Source: Nitrospira sp.
GTDB taxonomy: Bacteria; Nitrospirota; Nitrospiria; Nitrospirales; Nitrospiraceae
NCBI GenBank assembly: GCA_020216985.1
Contig: JAIWOH010000065.1
Span: 1-10,000, forward strand
Direction: 5' to 3'
DNA: 10,000 bases
Position 1 is the first letter of the stretch, and each line of letters opens with the position of its first letter. The notes beneath the pieces are model-generated. The model searched no databases. It was not told where the DNA came from and was given only the letters and a program-made list of their open reading frames with translations. This document shows, piece after piece, positions 8,600-10,000 of this stretch. The position numbers and the translations under genes were made by a program.

Positions 8600-9088
8600 A
8601 TGAGAAGAACGATGACCGGCCTGGTCCTCGCGGCAATGTTCGCCACGGCACCACTCGGTTGGGCGCATACGGACGAATACTTTGAATTTGTCGATGCTCC
8701 GCATGGCGGGCAGTTGCGCATGACGGGACCGTTCCATCTGGAGCTGGTCGCCAAAGACGGCAACCTCACCGTGTATGTCACGGACCACGCCGACAACAGA
8801 ATCAGCGTGGAAGGCGGCCTGGCCAAGGCGACCATTGAGACGGGAGGGACCAGAACGCAGGTACACCTCCATCCCATCGGCAACAACATCCTCAAAGGGT
8901 CCGGATCTTTCGCCCTGACGCCGGAGACGGTCGTCATCGTGTTCCTGAAATTGCCGAATCAGGACGGCTATGCCGCCCGTTTCATGCCGCTGAAACCGAA
9001 AACCGCCTTCACCGGACAGCAGCCCAAAGGGGGCGCCTCCTCGTCGGACGAGGAGCATCATCACCATCATCATTCGCCGAAACACTAA
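8600..9088 (+). CDS. Secreted His-rich protein A with terminal His6, putative metal binding
   Basis: Exported protein of 162 residues with a signal peptide (basic RRT, hydrophobic core, predicted cut after Ala22), so the mature protein would begin with His23. The core has HGGQ (35-38), GPFHLELVAKDG (43-54) and YVTDH (59-63), then short beta-like stretches through KLPNQDGYAARF, which suggests a small all-beta domain. Conserved histidines 35, 46 and 63 plus the N-terminal His make a plausible metal site. I recall similar HGGQ..GPYHLELVAKDG domains in small periplasmic proteins and near metal-efflux components, without a firm family name. The tail after residue 135 is Gly/Ser-rich and ends in six consecutive His (153-158) and a last Lys-His. 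AAGGAG at 8586-8591 sets the start, 8 bases away. It is first of a two-gene operon with its paralogue 25 bases downstream. Metal binding is inference. Confidence 0.85.
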   Translation: MRRTMTGLVLAAMFATAPLGWAHTDEYFEFVDAPHGGQLRMTGPFHLELVAKDGNLTVYVTDHADNRISVEGGLAKATIETGGTRTQVHLHPIGNNILKGSGSFALTPETVVIVFLKLPNQDGYAARFMPLKPKTAFTGQQPKGGASSSDEEHHHHHHSPKH

Positions 9089-9113
9089 CGGCCCCTATGA
9101 CGGAGCATCGACC

Positions 9114-9569
9114 ATGAAGAAACATGTGCCGGGACTTCTCGTTCTTGTTGCTCTAGCGGTATTCGCAACGCCGGCGGATGCGCACAAGCAGGAGAAAAGG
9201 AAACACGTCGAACCCGTGAAGGCCTATCACGGCGGGCAGGCGCAGGAAGCGGGGCCCTATCACCTGGAACTGGTCGCCAAGGACGGAGAGTTGGTGCTGT
9301 ACGTCGCGGACCATGACGACAAGGCCGTGTCCACGGCAGGCGGCAAGGCCAAGGCCACGATTCAGCGGGGATACGAGAAAACTTCGCGAGTCGAAGTGGA
9401 GCTGCAACCGGCCGGAGACAACCTGTTAAAAGGAACAGGAACCTTTACGATCAATCAAGATACCAAGATCATGATCTTCATCAAACTGCCCGACCACGAA
9501 GCCCACGCCGCGTCGTTCGCCCCATCCGGCGCCCAGGGTCAAACAGCCGGCCACACCTCCAAGCACTGA
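9114..9569 (+). CDS. Secreted His-rich protein B, paralogue of the preceding gene
   Basis: Exported protein of 151 residues; signal peptide MKKH plus a hydrophobic core, cut predicted after Ala23 in PADA, leaving His24 at the mature N-terminus. The core aligns with its upstream neighbour almost without gaps: HGGQ at 39-42, GPYHLELVAKDG at 47-58, YVADH at 63-67, then KATI, DNLLKGTGTF and IKLPDHEAHAASFAP. The histidines at 24, 39, 50 and 67 match those of protein A, which marks them as functional rather than incidental. A charged stretch KQEKRKHVEP follows the signal peptide. The tail is shorter and lacks the six-His run, ending GHTSKH, like the SPKH of A. CGGAG at 9101-9105 lies 8 bases before the ATG. 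It was probably produced by tandem duplication and is probably co-transcribed with A. The periplasm is the likely location; the metal role is inferred. Confidence 0.85.
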   Translation: MKKHVPGLLVLVALAVFATPADAHKQEKRKHVEPVKAYHGGQAQEAGPYHLELVAKDGELVLYVADHDDKAVSTAGGKAKATIQRGYEKTSRVEVELQPAGDNLLKGTGTFTINQDTKIMIFIKLPDHEAHAASFAPSGAQGQTAGHTSKH

Positions 9570-9707
9570 GTAACAACGACTCACACCAAAACAAGGGCTC
9601 GAAAAATCTCCTTTTCTTGCCGACAGCCTGAATCTGTATCAAGAACGGGTCTGAATTCTTCCGTCACCTCAAACGCGGACGCTGCATTTCGCACTTGCCG
9701 CCACGGC
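9570..9707. other. Convergent intergenic gap without a clear terminator
   Basis: 138 bases separate two converging genes and hold no supportable gene. CAAGAA at 9640-9645 can pair either with TTCTTG at 9614-9619 (20-base loop) or, through AAGAA, with TTCTT at 9656-9660. Neither makes a convincing intrinsic terminator, so this is noted only as possible alternative structure. Confidence 0.3.
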
Positions 9708-10000
9708 TTACTCCTCCTCAAATCCCTGGCTCGTGAACTTCAGCGTCCGGCTGTTTTCGGTCACGGTACGGACCACGTTATCTGGTGCTCCGTTTGGGAG
9801 CTCGGCTTCAATTTCTAACGTCACTTTCACGTTGGAGCCCATCAGGCCGACAAGATGCGAAATGACTTCGTCGGCAATGCGCCCGGCATCGCGGCCGACG
9901 CGGGTCGAGTCCAGGCTGACGCTCCCGTGGAATCGTTTTGGGGCCCGCGGTCCTTTGGATGCCGCAACTCCATCCTTGGCCGCTGCCGCGGCTCCGCCGG
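9708..10000 (-). CDS. DUF499/Swt1-type ATPase, C-terminal 96 residues only
   Basis: The - strand frame is open from the window edge to a TAA at 9710-9708, giving 96 residues. An Ala/Pro/Gly-rich linker (about 1-20) is followed by a compact conserved tail. This contains RFHGSVSLD (22-30), TRVGRDAGRIADEVISHL (32-49), VKVTLEIEAELPNG (57-70) and VVRTVTENSRTLKF (75-88), ending GFEEE. From memory this pattern closes large (about 1000 residue) DUF499 proteins and Swt1-like HEPN relatives, P-loop ATPases that commonly sit in anti-phage islands beside DUF1156 methyltransferases. The ATPase part lies outside the window, so function cannot be shown here. It converges on the secreted pair, with 138 bases between them. 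It may mark the edge of a laterally acquired block, which is inference. Confidence 0.65.
   Translation of the reverse strand, partial: GGAAAAAKDGVAASKGPRAPKRFHGSVSLDSTRVGRDAGRIADEVISHLVGLMGSNVKVTLEIEAELPNGAPDNVVRTVTENSRTLKFTSQGFEEE

Noticed and set aside
8574..8603. Nine-codon leader peptide (MIGVKETLA) whose stop overlaps the protein A start as ATGA
   Set aside because: The overlap is suggestive of coupling, but there is no Shine-Dalgarno at a useful distance and no special codon content. The AAGGAG inside it serves the real gene.

Overview
The window is about 58-60% GC by eye and densely packed with bacterial housekeeping genes. It then runs into a set of small redox and secreted proteins and ends on the edge of an unrelated large gene. 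The gene content and protein style (HscA with IscX, TypA, an Ala/Pro-rich DUF499-type protein at the end) fit a Gram-negative aerobe, and my best guess is a Nitrospira-like member of Nitrospirota. That assignment is inference from recalled protein style; nothing in the window proves it.

Left part (1-2024, + strand): the 3' nine-tenths of an Hsp70 that resembles HscA more than DnaK, followed 7 bases later by iscX. Together they form the tail of an Fe-S cluster assembly operon whose front (iscS/iscU/hscB/fdx-type genes) would lie to the left. This operon collides tail-to-tail with a complete class A penicillin-binding protein gene (PBP1A type, - strand, 2028-4469). Only three bases separate the two stop codons.

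Middle (4470-6547): a divergent 212-base intergenic region carries a candidate promoter for the PBP gene. It also carries a good sigma70-like promoter for typA/bipA, the ribosome-associated GTPase. Between that promoter and the typA start lies a textbook intrinsic-terminator shape (7-bp GC-rich stem plus eight T), an arrangement that suggests a controlled leader.

Right part (6548-9569, + strand): an uncharacterised 250-residue protein preceded by four tandem copies of ACAAAAT; a peroxiredoxin (AhpC/TSA family) with its own promoter and strong Shine-Dalgarno; a small thioredoxin-fold protein with a CEPC active site; and a two-gene operon of paralogous secreted His-rich proteins. Both mature secreted proteins are predicted to begin with histidine, and the first ends in a natural six-histidine run. 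The peroxiredoxin and thioredoxin-like proteins plausibly work as a peroxide-reducing pair. The secreted pair look like periplasmic metal-handling proteins, which is inference.

Right edge (9708-10000, - strand): the last 96 codons of a gene whose C-terminus I recognise as that of large DUF499/Swt1-type ATPases, which are often found in anti-phage islands. The rest of that locus lies beyond the window and is where a less ordinary system could be sought.
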